Part shown: positions 63,424 through 64,000 of the stretch, in pieces | Numbering within the stretch: position 1 is the stretch's first letter | Layout of the letters: each line of letters starts with the position of its first letter | NCBI RefSeq assembly: GCF_006496635.1 | Contig: NZ_CP022958.1 | Location: forward strand, 3,224,001 to 3,288,000 | Reading direction: 5' to 3' | Length of the DNA stretch: 64,000 nucleotides | From: Azoarcus sp. DD4 | Lineage (GTDB): Bacteria > Pseudomonadota > Gammaproteobacteria > Burkholderiales > Rhodocyclaceae | The notes under the pieces: generated by a model | The model's database searches: none | What the model was told of the DNA's origin: nothing | What the model saw: the letters and a program-made list of their open reading frames with translations, nothing else | Made by a program: the position numbers and the translations under genes

Positions 63424-64000
63424 TCAGTACTTGATCCGCGCGTAGTAGGACTTTTCCGCCGCCTCGCGTGCCTCGCGCAGGGTGCGGATGCCCTTCTCCG
63501 CCAGCAGCGGAACGAGCTTGAGGAAGACCTCCGCGGTGACGATGGCATCGCCCATCGCGGTATGCCGGCCGATGATGGTGATGCCGAGACGCTCGGCGAT
63601 CGCCTCCAGCCGGTGCGATTCCTGGTTGGGCTGTATCACCGCCGACAGCAGCAGGGTGTCGAGCACCGGCTGATCGAAACGCAGGCCGGTCACCTCCTCC
63701 TTCAGCTGCAGGAAGCGCATGTCGAAGGCCGCGTTGTGGGCCACCAGCACGGTGTCCGCCGCAAAGGCGTGGAAGGACGGCAGCACCGACTCTATGGTCG
63801 GTTTGCCGGCCAGCATCTCGGCGGTGATGCCGTGGATCTGCGCCGACTCCGGCGGCAGCGAACGCCGCGGATCGACCAGCTGCTCGAAGGACTCGTTGCG
63901 CAGGGGCTTGCCGTTGAGTACCCGCACCGCGCCGATCTGGATGATCTCGTCACCCTGCGAGGGGTTGAGACCGGTGGTTTCGGTATCGAACACCGTGTAG
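63424..64000 (-). CDS. DEDDh 3'-5' exonuclease (DnaQ-like), C-terminal part
   Basis: The frame is open to the right edge; 191 residues are present. The DEDDh residues can be seen in VFDTETTGL (Asp, Glu), VAHNAAFDMRFL (Asp) and GRHTAMGDAIVTAEVF (His, Asp). This is the proofreading-type fold of DNA polymerase III epsilon. The codon before FDTETTG is GTG, preceded by coding sequence (YT), so the protein continues upstream, and it may be one of the larger exonucleases with extra N-terminal domains that often stand beside VC_2705-type symporter genes. Confidence 0.85.
   Translation of the reverse strand, partial: YTVFDTETTGLNPSQGDEIIQIGAVRVLNGKPLRNESFEQLVDPRRSLPPESAQIHGITAEMLAGKPTIESVLPSFHAFAADTVLVAHNAAFDMRFLQLKEEVTGLRFDQPVLDTLLLSAVIQPNQESHRLEAIAERLGITIIGRHTAMGDAIVTAEVFLKLVPLLAEKGIRTLREAREAAEKSYYARIKY

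Noticed and set aside
61320..63434. Continuation of an open frame on the plus strand from 58326 across the symporter gene
   Set aside because: The frame lies antisense to the symporter and out of frame with the cyclase; no domain is visible.

Overview
The window is a GC-rich, densely coded bacterial chromosome segment. The gene set points to a betaproteobacterium of the Rhodocyclales (Azoarcus, Aromatoleum or Thauera type): LPS-type glycosyltransferases, a PQQ alcohol dehydrogenase under a sigma-54 activator, sulfonate (ssu) uptake, a phenylacetate-CoA ligase-like gene, a fused indolepyruvate ferredoxin oxidoreductase and many c-di-GMP proteins. This placement is inferred from content and codon use, not from a marker gene. 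No rRNA, tRNA, CRISPR array, transposase or phage gene was seen.

Region by region. (1) 1-10536 (+) is a surface glycan locus in two operons. The first holds a phosphatase end, an MsbA-type ABC exporter, a bacterial sialyltransferase-like GT-B enzyme, an O-antigen ligase/polymerase, a GT29 (sialyltransferase-fold) protein and a pyruvyltransferase-family protein. After a terminator, the second holds a GT9 heptosyltransferase, two GT4 enzymes and a polysaccharide deacetylase. (2) 10523-17367 is an alcohol oxidation unit on the minus strand (outer-membrane MetA-type protein, quinohaemoprotein alcohol dehydrogenase, aldehyde dehydrogenase). It is read from a clear -24/-12 promoter opposite a divergent sigma-54 activator gene. 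(3) 17495-23970 holds small unrelated genes: a secreted protein, a Cache-GGDEF cyclase, VOC and GFA proteins, a CDF metal transporter, a lipoprotein pair, a flavin reductase that has lost its 5' end, and an SRPBCC protein. (4) 24209-30019 (-) is an ssu operon with two paralogous binding proteins, SsuD, an SsuB carrying a C-terminal Mop domain, a free Mop protein and a DUF2325 protein. Divergent to it, 30350-35212 (+) holds a second nitrate/taurine-class ABC importer followed by a membrane-anchored thioredoxin-fold protein and a PaaK-like ligase. (5) 35279-43152 holds a cobalamin riboswitch with its TonB receptor, a degenerate EAL protein, an RBBP9-type hydrolase, cysK with a strong terminator, and a second TonB receptor. 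(6) That second receptor starts a four-gene run, receptor, YfiR, two-receiver hybrid kinase with Hpt domain, and REC-GGDEF cyclase (40888-47665), which reads as one signalling path from the outer membrane to c-di-GMP. (7) 47779-64000 holds a large unknown lipoprotein, katG, an orphan FliD-C-like protein, the fused indolepyruvate oxidoreductase with a divergent Lrp-type regulator and palindromic operators, a multi-domain diguanylate cyclase with a CxxCH haem motif, a VC_2705-type sodium:solute symporter with an EF-hand-like loop, and the end of a DEDDh exonuclease gene.

The items most worth following are the TonB-YfiR-kinase-cyclase operon, the ABC-thioredoxin-ligase cluster, the pair of sialyltransferase-like enzymes in the glycan operon, and the sigma-54 alcohol oxidation unit with its hairpin-rich intergenic spacer.
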